A stretch of 64,000 bases of DNA from CAZNOG01 sp964574635 (GCA_964574635.1 CAZNOG010000002.1:1-64000), one strand, 5' to 3'; numbered from the stretch's first letter, positions 9,455-19,505 are shown. Program-made: numbers and translations. Notes: generated by a model from the letters alone, not told the origin.

Positions 9455-11101
9455 TTATTCCCGGATGTATTTGGCTACCCCCAAAACCCCTCTCCCATCC
9501 GACAACTTCACCACGTAAAATCCGGGCGACGCGTTTGAAAAACGAATGGGTGAATCTCCACCCGATGGCAGCGGAACTGTTTCCACCAACCTTCCGGATG
9601 CATCGAAAAACTCGAGGTAGGCGTCGGCCTGTATCGCACCTTCGGACAAAACGACACGCATCTCGGCGTCTTTTCCGGGATTGGGGTAAAGTTGGAAGTC
9701 GAGTTTCCCGATCTCGGAATCCAGCGTGCCGACGTGGCTGATATCGATTTCGTAATACACTTCGCACCCCGAATCCGTCACCACGGTGAGCGAATACGAG
9801 CCGGTTTCCGCGATGGAAATGGATTGTTCGTCAAGGCCGAGATCATCGCCGTTCAGTTCCCAGTGATACTCAGACCCTTCCAGCGTGGAAACAAGCGTGT
9901 TGCCATTGGTGAATTGAATCGGTTCCACGAGCTCGTCGTCTTGATCTTCAAGGCGATAAACCACTCCCGAACCGGCCGCCACATAGATCTCGCCCCACAC
10001 GTCTTCGCCGAAAGTGGTGATCGACGTCGTGCCCAAACTGCCGTATTCGAGGACCGTCCATTCACCCCCTTCGCGCGTGATGGATCGGAATTGTCCGGAG
10101 CACAAATCGGTGAAGAAGTAGTGACCCGTCATGCTCTCGAATGAAGGTCCGCGGTAAATTCTGCCACCCGTCACGCTGCACCCATTTTGGTGCGAGTATT
10201 CAAAAACCGGCATTTCGAATACGGTCGAGGAGTCGCACTCCGAAAAATCGTAGACGTGTGTGCCTTCGTAGCATCTCCAACCGTAATTGACCCCGCCGGG
10301 AGAATCGGCGGGTTCGAAGTTGACTTCTTCCCAGATGTTCTGACCCACATCGGCGATATACAAATCGCCTGTTTCGGAATCGAACGCGAATTTCCACGGA
10401 TTCCTCAGTCCGTAGGCCCAAATTTCATCCCGCGCCTCTTCCGTCGAAACGAAAGGATTGTCTTCGGGCACTTCATAACCGGGTTGGGAGCTCACGTCGA
10501 TTCGAAGAATTTTCCCGAGCAACACACTCAAGTTCTGAGAACGGTTTCCGGGGTCTCCACCCAAACCACCGTCGCCCGTAGCGATGTAGAGATAGCCGTC
10601 CGGACCGAATTCCAGGTGTCCGCCGTTGTGATTGGGGTACGGCTGGATAAACTGCAGCACTACCTCTTCGCTGCTCTCATCTCCTTTGTTGGAATTGTTT
10701 TCGTCTATGGAAAATCTGGACACCCTCGTGTAGTCCGTATTGAATTCCCGGTAGGTATAATTGACGTAAAAATAGGGATTGGTGCAGAAGTCGGGCGGAA
10801 AGGCCAGCCCCAACAAACCGCGCTCGCTGCCTTGGCTGTACACCCTGTCTTGAATATCCAGAAAATCCTCGGATTGCACCAAACCGTTTCGGTAGAAGAG
10901 TTTGATGACCCCCGGTTGCAACACGATGAACATCCGCTCGTCCCCGGCGTTGGTAATCACCGTGGGGGCCGAAAGGTTGGACGCCACCTCTACCAACTCG
11001 AGAGGGGGAGGGTCGTCTCCCAGTTCCTGGGCGACGCCCGGAACCGTGAAAGTGGCGGAACAAATTGTAAGTAAAACGGCAAGCAGGTTGAATTTTATCA
11101 T
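9455..11101 (-). CDS. Secreted glucose/sorbosone dehydrogenase-like protein with T9SS tail
   Basis: This is a 548-residue exported protein. The start is set at 11101, where MIKFNLLAVLLTICSATFTVPGVAQ gives a signal peptide and a -7 box lies 16 bases upstream; the open frame to 11542 has no such features. Residues about 30-390 have the six-bladed propeller signatures of PQQ-dependent sugar dehydrogenases: RGLLGLAFPPDF, QPYPNHNGGHLEFGPDGYLYI, GDGGLGGDPGNRSQN, YGLRNPWKFAFD, YIADVGQNIWEEVN and NYGWRCYEG. A short Ig-like segment follows, then a type A T9SS sorting domain (FQLYPNPGKDAEMRV to KLSDGRGVLGVAKYIRE). It probably oxidises aldoses or oligosaccharides at the cell surface, but the substrate is unknown and many family members lack a proven reaction. 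Confidence 0.9.
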   Translation of the reverse strand: MIKFNLLAVLLTICSATFTVPGVAQELGDDPPPLELVEVASNLSAPTVITNAGDERMFIVLQPGVIKLFYRNGLVQSEDFLDIQDRVYSQGSERGLLGLAFPPDFCTNPYFYVNYTYREFNTDYTRVSRFSIDENNSNKGDESSEEVVLQFIQPYPNHNGGHLEFGPDGYLYIATGDGGLGGDPGNRSQNLSVLLGKILRIDVSSQPGYEVPEDNPFVSTEEARDEIWAYGLRNPWKFAFDSETGDLYIADVGQNIWEEVNFEPADSPGGVNYGWRCYEGTHVYDFSECDSSTVFEMPVFEYSHQNGCSVTGGRIYRGPSFESMTGHYFFTDLCSGQFRSITREGGEWTVLEYGSLGTTSITTFGEDVWGEIYVAAGSGVVYRLEDQDDELVEPIQFTNGNTLVSTLEGSEYHWELNGDDLGLDEQSISIAETGSYSLTVVTDSGCEVYYEIDISHVGTLDSEIGKLDFQLYPNPGKDAEMRVVLSEGAIQADAYLEFFDASGRLVETVPLPSGGDSPIRFSNASPGFYVVKLSDGRGVLGVAKYIRE

Positions 11102-11117
11102 AACCGGTGATTTCAAG

Positions 11118-11125
11118 CAAATATA
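11118..11125 (-). promoter_or_regulatory. -7 promoter box for the dehydrogenase-like gene
   Basis: On the minus strand the sequence reads TATATTTG, an exact TAnnTTTG match, 16 bases before the chosen ATG. No clear -33 element was seen. Confidence 0.55.
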
Positions 11126-11193
11126 TGAACCTCGGTCGGGCGCATAGGTTTGAATTTTGTGGAAATGTCGGACTCCCATCCGTCCCGAATAAA

Positions 11194-11201
11194 TATCTTT
11201 G
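11194..11201 (+). promoter_or_regulatory. -7 promoter box for the NlpC/P60 gene
   Basis: TATCTTTG is an exact match to TAnnTTTG and ends 5 bases before the ATG at 11207, predicting a leaderless or nearly leaderless transcript. It excludes upstream start codons in the same frame. Confidence 0.55.
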
Positions 11202-11206
11202 TCACT

Positions 11207-11977
11207 ATGGATAAAGGAATGGTCATTCACCCCGTGATTCCCGGTCGGTCCGAACCGTCGGACAAGAGCGAGATGGTTACGCAACTGTTGTTCGGCGAGG
11301 CCTACGACGTATTGGACAGCCATCGGAATTGGTTGTTTGTCGAGAACCGTCACGACGGATACAAGTGTTGGATAGACAAAAAGCAGCACAATGAGGCGCC
11401 CGATGACATCGAACAATCGTATGATTCGTCGTCTCTCAAGCGCTGCGGTGATCCATTCGGATTTTTGACCGGCGCCGACAACCATCGATACGGAATTCCC
11501 TGTGGCGCCATTCTGCGCGGATACAAGGAAGGACGTGTCCACATGTACAACCGCTCACTGCTGTTTGAGGGACGCGTGGCGAGACACGATGCGGAGAGTA
11601 TCATCCGCCACGCGTGGCGTTTCCTGCACGCACCCTACCTCTGGGGAGGCAAAACGGCTTTCGGTATCGATTGCTCGGGATTGATGCAAGTGATCTTCAA
11701 CTGCGCCGGCATCGACCTGCCCCGAGATGCATACCAACAAGCCACGGTGGGCGAATCGGTGGATTTCGTGGACATGACGGAACCGGGCGATCTGGTGTTT
11801 TTCGACAACGAAGAGCAACGCATCACCCACGTCGGGGTGGTGATCGAAAAAGAAAGAATCTTGCACGCCAGCGGATGCGTGCGCATCGACAAATTGGATC
11901 ACCAAGGCATTTTCAACGCCGACGTCAATTCGTACACGCACAAGCTCCGACTCATCCGCCGCGTCATTCCCGGATGA
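11207..11977 (+). CDS. SH3-NlpC/P60 cell-wall peptidase
   Basis: This 256-residue protein is a gamma-D-glutamyl-type peptidase acting on peptidoglycan peptides. The first half has SH3-like modules (VIPGRSEPSDKSEMVTQLLFGEAYDVL), and the second half is NlpC/P60. The catalytic Cys lies in GIDCSGLMQVIF, the His in ITHVGVVIEKERILHASG and the third polar residue shortly after. No signal peptide is visible, which is common for the Bacteroidota members of this family. I choose the ATG at 11207 because MDKGMVIHPVIPGR resembles the family start and the -7 box overlaps earlier codons. The gene is divergent from the dehydrogenase gene, and its last 14 bases overlap the convergent adhesin gene. Confidence 0.9.
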   Translation: MDKGMVIHPVIPGRSEPSDKSEMVTQLLFGEAYDVLDSHRNWLFVENRHDGYKCWIDKKQHNEAPDDIEQSYDSSSLKRCGDPFGFLTGADNHRYGIPCGAILRGYKEGRVHMYNRSLLFEGRVARHDAESIIRHAWRFLHAPYLWGGKTAFGIDCSGLMQVIFNCAGIDLPRDAYQQATVGESVDFVDMTEPGDLVFFDNEEQRITHVGVVIEKERILHASGCVRIDKLDHQGIFNADVNSYTHKLRLIRRVIPG

Positions 11978-14900
11978 GGGTGAGCGTACCGTGGTGCTCG
12001 GAGTATTCCGACTCGTAGTTCCTCAATTTCACGATGTAGAAATATACGCCTTCGGAACAAGGCTCTCCCGAATAGATGTTTACGCCATCCCACATTTCCA
12101 TGTGATCCAGGCTGCTGTACACCATGCGCCCCCAACGGTTGTACACCGTGACCTCGAACCATCGAGGATCGTCGATTTTAATCCACCACCGGTCATTCAA
12201 CCCGTCGTCGTTGATGGTGATGATATTGGGAATGAACAATTCGCAGTCCCTCATTTCGACGAGGATGGCGGCAAAGGACTTGCAGCCGTTGAAGTCGGTT
12301 GTCAGCACGGAGTATTCGCCCGGTTCGGTGATGGTGTATATGGAATCCGTCGCTCCGTCTTGCCACATGTATTCGGCGAAGGCATCGCTCGGGGATACGA
12401 CGAAGCCGTCTTGCTCACACACGATGGTATCCGGGGGCAATTGCACCGACTTGGTTTCGAATAAATCCACCAAAATCCGGGCGGTGTCGCTGACGCACCC
12501 ATCCAGATCGGCGAAAACCGAATACTCTCCCGCCGACGCCATGGTGGACACAAAGTGTAAAACGTCGGCGCCGCCTAAAGTGATTCCCGTCGGACTCGTC
12601 CACGTGTAAGTGACGTCGGCCGAGTCGTTCAACACCAAAAGGTTCAAGTATGTACCCGTACACACCGGTCCGTCGGAAAACGGAATGGGTTTCGGGGGAT
12701 AAGGTTTTGGTGAAACCAGTGCCGAATCGATGGGGCCGGTGCACAAGGCCGAGCTGAGAAAAACGTAGAACGTCGTATCCGAATCCAAAGCCGGTACCAC
12801 CATCTCTTGGCCGAATAGAAGGGTATCTCCTCCCGGACCATCCACGAAATACGTGAAATACGGGCTGCTCTGCACCGTAAAATGAAACTCGAGCCCTTCG
12901 CAGACACGGTCGAAGAAGAAGGTCGGCGGAGGCGGTGTGGTTTCGAACTCGATGTTCAGCACATTGGATTGCACGTGGCATCCCCCCGCCGATTCGGCGG
13001 CGGCTTGAATTTGCGTATTGCCGTGCACATAAATCGAATCGGACGTTTCACCGGTTTGAAACCAAAAGTAATCGGTGAATCCCGGATCGGCCACCACCAA
13101 TATGCTGTCTCCTTCGCACTTGGGCGTGGGGTCGGGTCTGTGAATTTGGAGGGAGTCCAAGCTCAGTATCACCTCCATGGAAATCTGCGTGGTGATCCCG
13201 CAACTGGTTACTTCGGCGCTGTATATGCCCGGTTCGGTGATCAGTTGTTCTTCCGCTGATCCCGATAGCGGAGGCAGCCACACCAATTCATCGAGGTCGG
13301 TGGTTACCACCGAGAGGACGACGGTATCGCCGGGACACAGAAATTCATCGGACCCCATTAAAAACGGCGTGTTGTATTCCGATACCTGCACCGTATTCGA
13401 CACCAAGGCACAGCCGGGGTAAAACTCCACCTCGGCGAAATACAGACCCGAATTGGATACATAAATGACTTGGTCACCATAAAATCCTCCGTCGGGTCCC
13501 TGCCAAAAGATTTCTCCCACCGCGGACGTGCTCAAAGCCACGCTGTCGCCGGGGCAGATTACTGCGCTCTCGGGAATCGTTTCGATTTCCGGCGTGGTGG
13601 CGGCCGAGATAATGACAAAATCACTCACCGATTTCGTACAGCCGGTCTCGGGATCGGTCGTATCGGCCACGGCGGTGTACACCCCCGAACCGGCCACCCA
13701 CAAACTGTCGCCGAAATTCTCTATGGGTATGAAATTCAGAGAAAGGTTCCCATTGTAATCGAGATAAAGTGTCACGGTATCGCCCGAACACACCATCGAG
13801 GGTCCCGAAATGTCGATCGATACCTCGGGCAAGGGGAGTTTCTCGACGTAGACCGAATCGCTGACGAAAAAGACCTGTTCCTCGAAACACTCGTTCTCCG
13901 GAAAGGTGATTTCGGTAAAAAAAGTGTACCACCCGTCGGCGGGAGGATTGGTATAGGCGACAGAGGATCCCCCGTTGAAATTGTAATTGGGCGAGACGCT
14001 CCAATTCCACGAATAAAATGGGGCGGGAACTTGCGTCATGGTGATGGAATCCATCACGGTGACTGACATCGCTACGCCGAGGCACAAACGAACCGTATCG
14101 TTCACGGCGCCGCCGAATTCGTAAAAGGGTTGTATCGGTTCGGGCGGCGTTGGGTACACGTATACCTGAATCGTATTGAAGGAAGTGCAACCCTGTTCGT
14201 TGGTCAAAGCCAGACTATAGGTACCCGCTTGGTCGACGGTAATCACTTCTTGCCCGACTTGATTGGGATCGAGGTTGGGGCCCGTCCAAGTGAAGTCGTA
14301 TTCATCGGTGTAAGTCCCCCAAAGGTCCACGGTTTCTCCGGGGCAAATTTTAACTTGGGTAGCCAGGAGGTTTTCGTCGTTGAAACCATGGTTGTCGCTC
14401 ATCAACGGCGTAGGCGGCGCATCGTACAGCTCCACCTCCACTTCGGCCGTTCGCACATAGCACCCGTCATCGCTCGTAAACGTCGCCGTGTACGTGCCCT
14501 CCGTGGATGCGTACCCGTATATACCGTTGATTCCCGGCGGGTTCCAACTTACCGTGTAATCAAAGCCGACCTCGGAAGGATTGTAGCCGGCGGTAGTGGC
14601 GGTGTGTATCACGGCCGAAATGGCGAATGGCGGGCAGCCGGCGATGTGGTCCTCACATTGTGACACGGAAAACGGCGGGCCGGCCACGATGCAAGCCGTG
14701 GGAATGTCCGTATTGCAATCGCCCGGGAAACGGACGTAGTAATCGTATGGAGACCGATCGTAGTCGATGGCTTTCACGGCGAATCCATCCACGTTTCCGG
14801 CCCCTTGCAAGCGTCCGAAGTTTCCGTAATTCGCATCCCCGCAATAGGTCGTATTCTGATTCGGTCCACCCGACACGTTGATCAACCCGCTCACGGCTCC

Positions 14901-16337
14901 CGACTTGGGAATGATCATGTGATTCGTGAATTTTCCCACGGCCACTTCTTTCCCATCCGGCGGCAGAGCCACGTCGGCGACTTGTTCTTCGTTCCGAGAT
15001 CCGAAGTTTCGCGCGTTGGAAAATGCGCCCGACGTAGTAAATCGCATGACGTACGCATCGCGGAAACCGATGGAGTTGAAATACGCTTCACCGAAGTGCT
15101 CGCTGAGCGTCGAAAAGGTGCATTCGTACCAGCCGCCCACCACGATTTCCTCGCCCCTCAAGTCGATGCCCCGGGAAGAAACCGGCGAAGTGCTGCTTTG
15201 GGAAGCGCCCCACAAGTAATTGCCCGCAGAGCCGTATGCGGCCACGTACACGGCGTTGGAATAGGTTGAGGTGATTTGTGGGTTGGTCGTCTCGCCGAAA
15301 AATGTGAGCGTCGCTCCACAATCTCCCGTCATGTACACATTCGATCCATCGGAAACCAGCCCGTAGACCATGCTTTGATTTCCGCCACCGGCCAGCCGAA
15401 CCCACGATTCGGTGCCGTCGCTGCCGTATTTCACCAAAAACACGGCGTTCAGCATGGTATTGGAATATGAATTCTCAAAGGTGATGTCGCCGCTGAATTG
15501 ACCGGCCACGAATACCGCGCCATTGTTGTCGGTGGCGATGGTCATTCCCGAATTCTGGGCGGAGCTTTGAGCGTATTTCGCCCAAATAATATTTCCGTTT
15601 GAGTCGTATTTGGCCACGAACATATCGCCGGTGCCACCCGTTCCGCTTAATGCGATGCCGTCGAAATCGGCTTCGCCGGAAAACTGTCCCGAAATGAACA
15701 CGTTCCCGGCATTGTCCACCGCCACCGAATTGGCGCGATCGGCTCCCGACGGGCTTCCCCCCGCACGCGCCCAAATCGCTTCACCCAATCCGTTGTATTT
15801 CACCACGAAAGCATCCTGACTGCTGCCTGCCGCCGTGAGCGAAACTCCATTTCCAAACTGGGCCGTTCCGCTGAAAAATCCGCTCACGTACACATTTCCC
15901 GAATTGTCCACCGCGACGTCCAACCCTCGGTCGGAACCTGATCCACCGGCTCTGACCGCCCATGAGGTGTTGCCGGAGGCATTCACTTTCGACACGAAAA
16001 CATCCGTCAACCCCGCCACGGAAAGGGTCACACCGTTGATTTGCGCCGATGTACTGAAATACCCGGTCATGTATACCGCACCGGCGTCATCGCTCGTCAC
16101 CGCCAAAGTCTCGTCTACGTTCGCGCCGCCTTGAGGCTTTACCCACAAAGGTTGGGCGACTGCGGTCGAGCCGAGAAACGCCAGAAAAAAGGTCGTGAAA
16201 ACGCACATGGCGGAGGCGCTCGATGTGCGGAGGAATGTGGTGATTCCCTGAGTAAAGGACGGCGTCGGTTGTGTGTCGTCCTGGTATTGGGGCGGTTTAC
16301 CCATATCGTAAAGCATCTTCAATTGAAACGGAATCAT
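11964..16337 (-). CDS. Large SBBP/Ig-like adhesin with type B T9SS sorting domain
   Basis: This 1457-residue exported protein has three parts. An unusually long N-terminal region ends in a hydrophobic stretch (MCVFTTFFLAFLGSTAVAQ) that is probably the signal peptide. Residues about 60-480 contain repeated propeller units such as GLDVAVDNSGNVYVSGFFSG and SVAVDNAGNVFISGQFSG (SBBP-type). A long chain of Ig-like units follows with motifs of the form ICPGDSVALSTSA and EPGIYSAEVTSCG. The end is a gliding-motility C-terminal domain (FIPNIITINDDGLNDRWWI ... YNRWGRMVYSS ... GVYFYIVKLRN). It should be exported by T9SS and displayed on the surface. Unlike the other two type B proteins here, no PorP/SprF partner is adjacent. 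The start could also be 16304 or 16316. Confidence 0.88.
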   Translation of the reverse strand: MIPFQLKMLYDMGKPPQYQDDTQPTPSFTQGITTFLRTSSASAMCVFTTFFLAFLGSTAVAQPLWVKPQGGANVDETLAVTSDDAGAVYMTGYFSTSAQINGVTLSVAGLTDVFVSKVNASGNTSWAVRAGGSGSDRGLDVAVDNSGNVYVSGFFSGTAQFGNGVSLTAAGSSQDAFVVKYNGLGEAIWARAGGSPSGADRANSVAVDNAGNVFISGQFSGEADFDGIALSGTGGTGDMFVAKYDSNGNIIWAKYAQSSAQNSGMTIATDNNGAVFVAGQFSGDITFENSYSNTMLNAVFLVKYGSDGTESWVRLAGGGNQSMVYGLVSDGSNVYMTGDCGATLTFFGETTNPQITSTYSNAVYVAAYGSAGNYLWGASQSSTSPVSSRGIDLRGEEIVVGGWYECTFSTLSEHFGEAYFNSIGFRDAYVMRFTTSGAFSNARNFGSRNEEQVADVALPPDGKEVAVGKFTNHMIIPKSGAVSGLINVSGGPNQNTTYCGDANYGNFGRLQGAGNVDGFAVKAIDYDRSPYDYYVRFPGDCNTDIPTACIVAGPPFSVSQCEDHIAGCPPFAISAVIHTATTAGYNPSEVGFDYTVSWNPPGINGIYGYASTEGTYTATFTSDDGCYVRTAEVEVELYDAPPTPLMSDNHGFNDENLLATQVKICPGETVDLWGTYTDEYDFTWTGPNLDPNQVGQEVITVDQAGTYSLALTNEQGCTSFNTIQVYVYPTPPEPIQPFYEFGGAVNDTVRLCLGVAMSVTVMDSITMTQVPAPFYSWNWSVSPNYNFNGGSSVAYTNPPADGWYTFFTEITFPENECFEEQVFFVSDSVYVEKLPLPEVSIDISGPSMVCSGDTVTLYLDYNGNLSLNFIPIENFGDSLWVAGSGVYTAVADTTDPETGCTKSVSDFVIISAATTPEIETIPESAVICPGDSVALSTSAVGEIFWQGPDGGFYGDQVIYVSNSGLYFAEVEFYPGCALVSNTVQVSEYNTPFLMGSDEFLCPGDTVVLSVVTTDLDELVWLPPLSGSAEEQLITEPGIYSAEVTSCGITTQISMEVILSLDSLQIHRPDPTPKCEGDSILVVADPGFTDYFWFQTGETSDSIYVHGNTQIQAAAESAGGCHVQSNVLNIEFETTPPPPTFFFDRVCEGLEFHFTVQSSPYFTYFVDGPGGDTLLFGQEMVVPALDSDTTFYVFLSSALCTGPIDSALVSPKPYPPKPIPFSDGPVCTGTYLNLLVLNDSADVTYTWTSPTGITLGGADVLHFVSTMASAGEYSVFADLDGCVSDTARILVDLFETKSVQLPPDTIVCEQDGFVVSPSDAFAEYMWQDGATDSIYTITEPGEYSVLTTDFNGCKSFAAILVEMRDCELFIPNIITINDDGLNDRWWIKIDDPRWFEVTVYNRWGRMVYSSLDHMEMWDGVNIYSGEPCSEGVYFYIVKLRNYESEYSEHHGTLTLIRE

Positions 16338-16761
16338 CGTCCTAATCTAATTCCGTGGTTTATGGACGAGACAAAATTCCATTGGTTGACTCAAGCGAAC
16401 TTTCCCGAATAGCCGAAAATCGAAAATACCGGATCGCACCAAGCTGAAACTACCTTGGAAGATCAGCTGATTTGCGATAACACCAAGGAATCTCCGTTGA
16501 ACCATCTCACACTTCAAAACATAATGAATGAAGGTAAAAAATATCCGGTGAAACCCAAGAATCCGGTTAGTAAACTCACGAAACTTGTATGAATACCGAT
16601 TGGCTCCTCTGTCGGATTGATTCTCTACGGTTTACCGCGCGCAGTGCGGACAATTTGTCACTTCCCCGCCGTTTTAACTGTCAATTTTGCTGCGGAATCG
16701 ACTGGAGCAATTATTGCTCTTTGGGCGGCGGATACAGTCAATAATCAAACGATCACTAAAC
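16338..16761. other. 424-base divergent intergenic region before clpB
   Basis: No convincing gene. The region must carry divergent promoters for the SBBP adhesin and clpB, but neither shows an exact TAnnTTTG box. A 15-base dyad, GAGCAATTATTGCTC (16705-16719), lies 43 bases before the clpB ATG and is the best regulatory candidate. Confidence 0.5.
16705..16719. promoter_or_regulatory. Dyad upstream of clpB, possible operator
   Basis: GAGCAA-TTA-TTGCTC is a perfect inverted repeat with 6-base arms. It does not match the CIRCE element of HrcA regulation. Its position in the clpB upstream region makes a heat-shock operator possible but unproven. Confidence 0.35.
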
Positions 16762-19386
16762 ATGAATTTTCAAAAACTAACCATAAAATCACAAGAGGCG
16801 ATACAGCAAGCCCAGCAGTTGGTCATGAGCAATGGCCAACAAAGCATTGAGTCCGCCCACTTGCTGAAAGCCATGCTCGACGCAGACGAAAACGTCGTAC
16901 CTTATTTATTGAAGAAATTGTCCGTAAACATCGACTTATTGAATGAGACGTTGAACCGGCAAATCGCCAGCTACCCGAAGGTCAGCGGTGCACAAGTCCA
17001 CATGGGCCGTTCGGCCACGGAGGTCCTGAGCCGGGCATTCGGGTATCTGAAAGAATTCGGCGATGACTTCGTGTCGTTGGAGCACATGCTGCTGGCCATG
17101 GTGGAAGGCAGCGAGGCGGCATCACAAATCCTGAAGGACCAAGGGGTCACGGTAAAGAATCTCAAAGCCGCCATCAAGGAATTGCGCCAAGGCGAAAAAG
17201 TGACCTCGGCGAGTCAAGAAGAGAGGTACAACGCGTTGAACAAATACGCGAGGGATCTCAACGAATTGGCCATGAGCGGAAAGTTGGATCCCGTCATCGG
17301 GCGGGACGAAGAAATCCGCCGTGTGCTTCAAATCTTGACGCGGCGTACGAAGAACAACCCGATTTTGATCGGCGAGCCCGGTACGGGAAAAACCGCGATC
17401 GCGGAGGGCATCGCCCACCGAATCGTGAGCGGCGACGTGCCGGAAAACCTCCAAGACAAGAAGGTATTCGGTCTGGACATGGCCGCGTTGATCGCCGGTG
17501 CGAAATACAAAGGTGAATTCGAAGAGCGCCTGAAAGCCGTGATCAAAGAGGTGACCAACGCGGATGGTAAGATCATCCTGTTCATCGACGAGATCCACAC
17601 GCTTGTGGGCGCGGGAGGTGGCGAGGGGGCCATGGACGCGGCCAACATCCTTAAGCCGGCTTTGGCTCGGGGTGAACTCAGGGCCGTAGGTGCCACCACG
17701 CTGAACGAGTACCAAAAGTTTTTCGAGAAAGACAAAGCTTTGGAGCGCCGGTTTCAGAAGGTCATGGTGGAAGAACCCGACCGGGATTCGGCCATCTCGA
17801 TCTTGCGCGGAATCAAGGAGAAATACGAGACCCACCACAAGGTGAGGATCAAAGACGCCGCCATCATCGCGGCCGTTGAGTTGTCTCAGCGATACATCAC
17901 CGACCGCTTTTTGCCCGACAAGGCCATCGACCTCATCGACGAGGCTGCTTCCAAACTCCGGATGGAAATCAATTCCAAACCCGAAGAATTGGACGAACTC
18001 GAGAGGAGGATCATGCAGTTGGAAATCGAGCGCGAAGCCATAAAGCGGGAAGACGATCAGGAAAAACTGAGCGAACTCGCCGCGGAAATCACCGAGCTGA
18101 AGGAACGTCGAGACGATTTCAAAGCTCGTTGGGAAGACGAGCGCGACGTGGTGGAGAACATCCAGCGCGAGAAAGAACACATCGAGCAATTGAAATTCGA
18201 AGCGGAGAAAGCCGAGCGAGAAGGCGATTACGGCAAGGTGGCGGAAATCCGCTACGGCAAGATCACCGAAGCGAAGGAAAGGCTCGCGGAATACCAGTCG
18301 ACCCTCGCCGAAAAGCAGGGCAAAGACATGTTGATCAAGGAAGAAGTCGACGAAGAAGAGATCGCCGACGTGGTGAGCCGCTGGACCGGAATTCCCGTAG
18401 CGCGCATGTTGGAAAGCGAGCGCGAAAAATTGCTCCGACTCGAAGACGAGCTCCACAAGCGGGTGATCGGTCAGGAAGAGGCGGTACAAGCGGTGTCCGA
18501 CGCCGTACGTCGAAGTCGCGCGGGAATGCAAGACGAGAAGAGACCCATAGGATCTTTCATTTTCCTTGGAACCACCGGTGTGGGTAAAACCGAATTGGCG
18601 AAGGCGTTGAGCGAGTTTTTGTTCAACGACGAAAACGCCATGACGCGCATCGACATGAGCGAATACCAAGAAAGACACAGCGTGAGCCGATTGGTGGGCG
18701 CCCCTCCGGGATACGTGGGCTACGAAGAAGGTGGCCAATTGACCGAAGCCGTTCGACGAAAGCCGTATTCGGTGGTGTTGCTCGACGAGATAGAAAAGGC
18801 GCACCCGGATGTGTTCAACATCTTGTTGCAAGTTCTTGACGACGGAATTCTGACGGACAACAAAGGTCGAAAGGTGAACTTCAAAAACACCATCATCATC
18901 ATGACCTCCAACATCGGTTCGGACATTATCCAGGACAATTTCGATCACGCCAAACCCGGCCGTGAAGACGAGATGGCCGAACAGACCAAGGACGAGGTGT
19001 TCGCACTGTTGAGAAAAACGGTGCGCCCGGAATTCTTCAACCGAATCGACGAGGTGATTATGTTCCGTCCTTTGAGTCGACAGAACATCCTGGACATCGT
19101 GAATCTCCAATTGAACAAGCTGAAAGAAATGCTGTTGGAGAAAGGCATCAACTTCACGGCGGCCCCCGACGCGGTGGCGTACATCGCCGAGAAGGCTTAC
19201 GACCCTCAGTACGGTGCGAGGCCGGTGAAGAGAATCATCCAGAAAGAGGTGCTCAACGAGTTGAGCCGAGAGTTGCTGGCGGGAAACATCGATAAGGATG
19301 TACCCATGGTGATGGATGTCTTCGACGGGCACGTCGTTTTCCGAAAACCGTTGAAGGTGGAAGCGGAAACGGCCGACCACTCGTAA
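16762..19386 (+). CDS. clpB: ATP-dependent disaggregase ClpB
   Basis: This 874-residue AAA+ chaperone works with DnaK to dissolve protein aggregates. The Clp N-terminal repeats occupy residues 1-145. NBD1 has Walker A GEPGTGKTA (about 204-212) and Walker B in ILFIDEIHTLVGAGG. A long coiled-coil middle domain (about 405-530, with RWEDERDVVENIQREKEHIE) separates ClpB from ClpA and ClpC. NBD2 has GTTGVGKTE (about 603-611), VVLLDEIEKAHPDVFN and the C-terminal YGARPVKR. I use the ATG at 16762 because MNFQKLTIKSQEAIQQAQQ is the normal N-terminus; the frame open upstream is not conserved-looking. The gene is single and ends at a strong terminator. Heat-shock control is expected from the family. Confidence 0.97.
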   Translation: MNFQKLTIKSQEAIQQAQQLVMSNGQQSIESAHLLKAMLDADENVVPYLLKKLSVNIDLLNETLNRQIASYPKVSGAQVHMGRSATEVLSRAFGYLKEFGDDFVSLEHMLLAMVEGSEAASQILKDQGVTVKNLKAAIKELRQGEKVTSASQEERYNALNKYARDLNELAMSGKLDPVIGRDEEIRRVLQILTRRTKNNPILIGEPGTGKTAIAEGIAHRIVSGDVPENLQDKKVFGLDMAALIAGAKYKGEFEERLKAVIKEVTNADGKIILFIDEIHTLVGAGGGEGAMDAANILKPALARGELRAVGATTLNEYQKFFEKDKALERRFQKVMVEEPDRDSAISILRGIKEKYETHHKVRIKDAAIIAAVELSQRYITDRFLPDKAIDLIDEAASKLRMEINSKPEELDELERRIMQLEIEREAIKREDDQEKLSELAAEITELKERRDDFKARWEDERDVVENIQREKEHIEQLKFEAEKAEREGDYGKVAEIRYGKITEAKERLAEYQSTLAEKQGKDMLIKEEVDEEEIADVVSRWTGIPVARMLESEREKLLRLEDELHKRVIGQEEAVQAVSDAVRRSRAGMQDEKRPIGSFIFLGTTGVGKTELAKALSEFLFNDENAMTRIDMSEYQERHSVSRLVGAPPGYVGYEEGGQLTEAVRRKPYSVVLLDEIEKAHPDVFNILLQVLDDGILTDNKGRKVNFKNTIIIMTSNIGSDIIQDNFDHAKPGREDEMAEQTKDEVFALLRKTVRPEFFNRIDEVIMFRPLSRQNILDIVNLQLNKLKEMLLEKGINFTAAPDAVAYIAEKAYDPQYGARPVKRIIQKEVLNELSRELLAGNIDKDVPMVMDVFDGHVVFRKPLKVEAETADHS

Positions 19387-19418
19387 ATCGCGGAATAAGT
19401 AAGTTTTAGGATAAACCC

Positions 19419-19451
19419 GGCGGGTGCTTCACGGCACCCGCCATTTTTTTT
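19419..19451 (+). terminator. Rho-independent terminator after clpB
   Basis: GGCGGGTGC pairs with GCACCCGCC (9 bp, 6-base loop), followed by eight T residues. It begins 32 bases after the clpB stop. Confidence 0.9.
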
Positions 19452-19505
19452 GCGGTGGATCCGTGTAAGGTCGATTCATTCCGATACATGCATCGCGAAT
19501 CTGAT

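Noticed and set aside
17122..19380. 752-residue open frame antisense to clpB
   Set aside because: It lies wholly opposite a certain clpB gene in GC-rich DNA. Its composition (many H, F, V, L) is typical of a shadow frame and shows no family motif.
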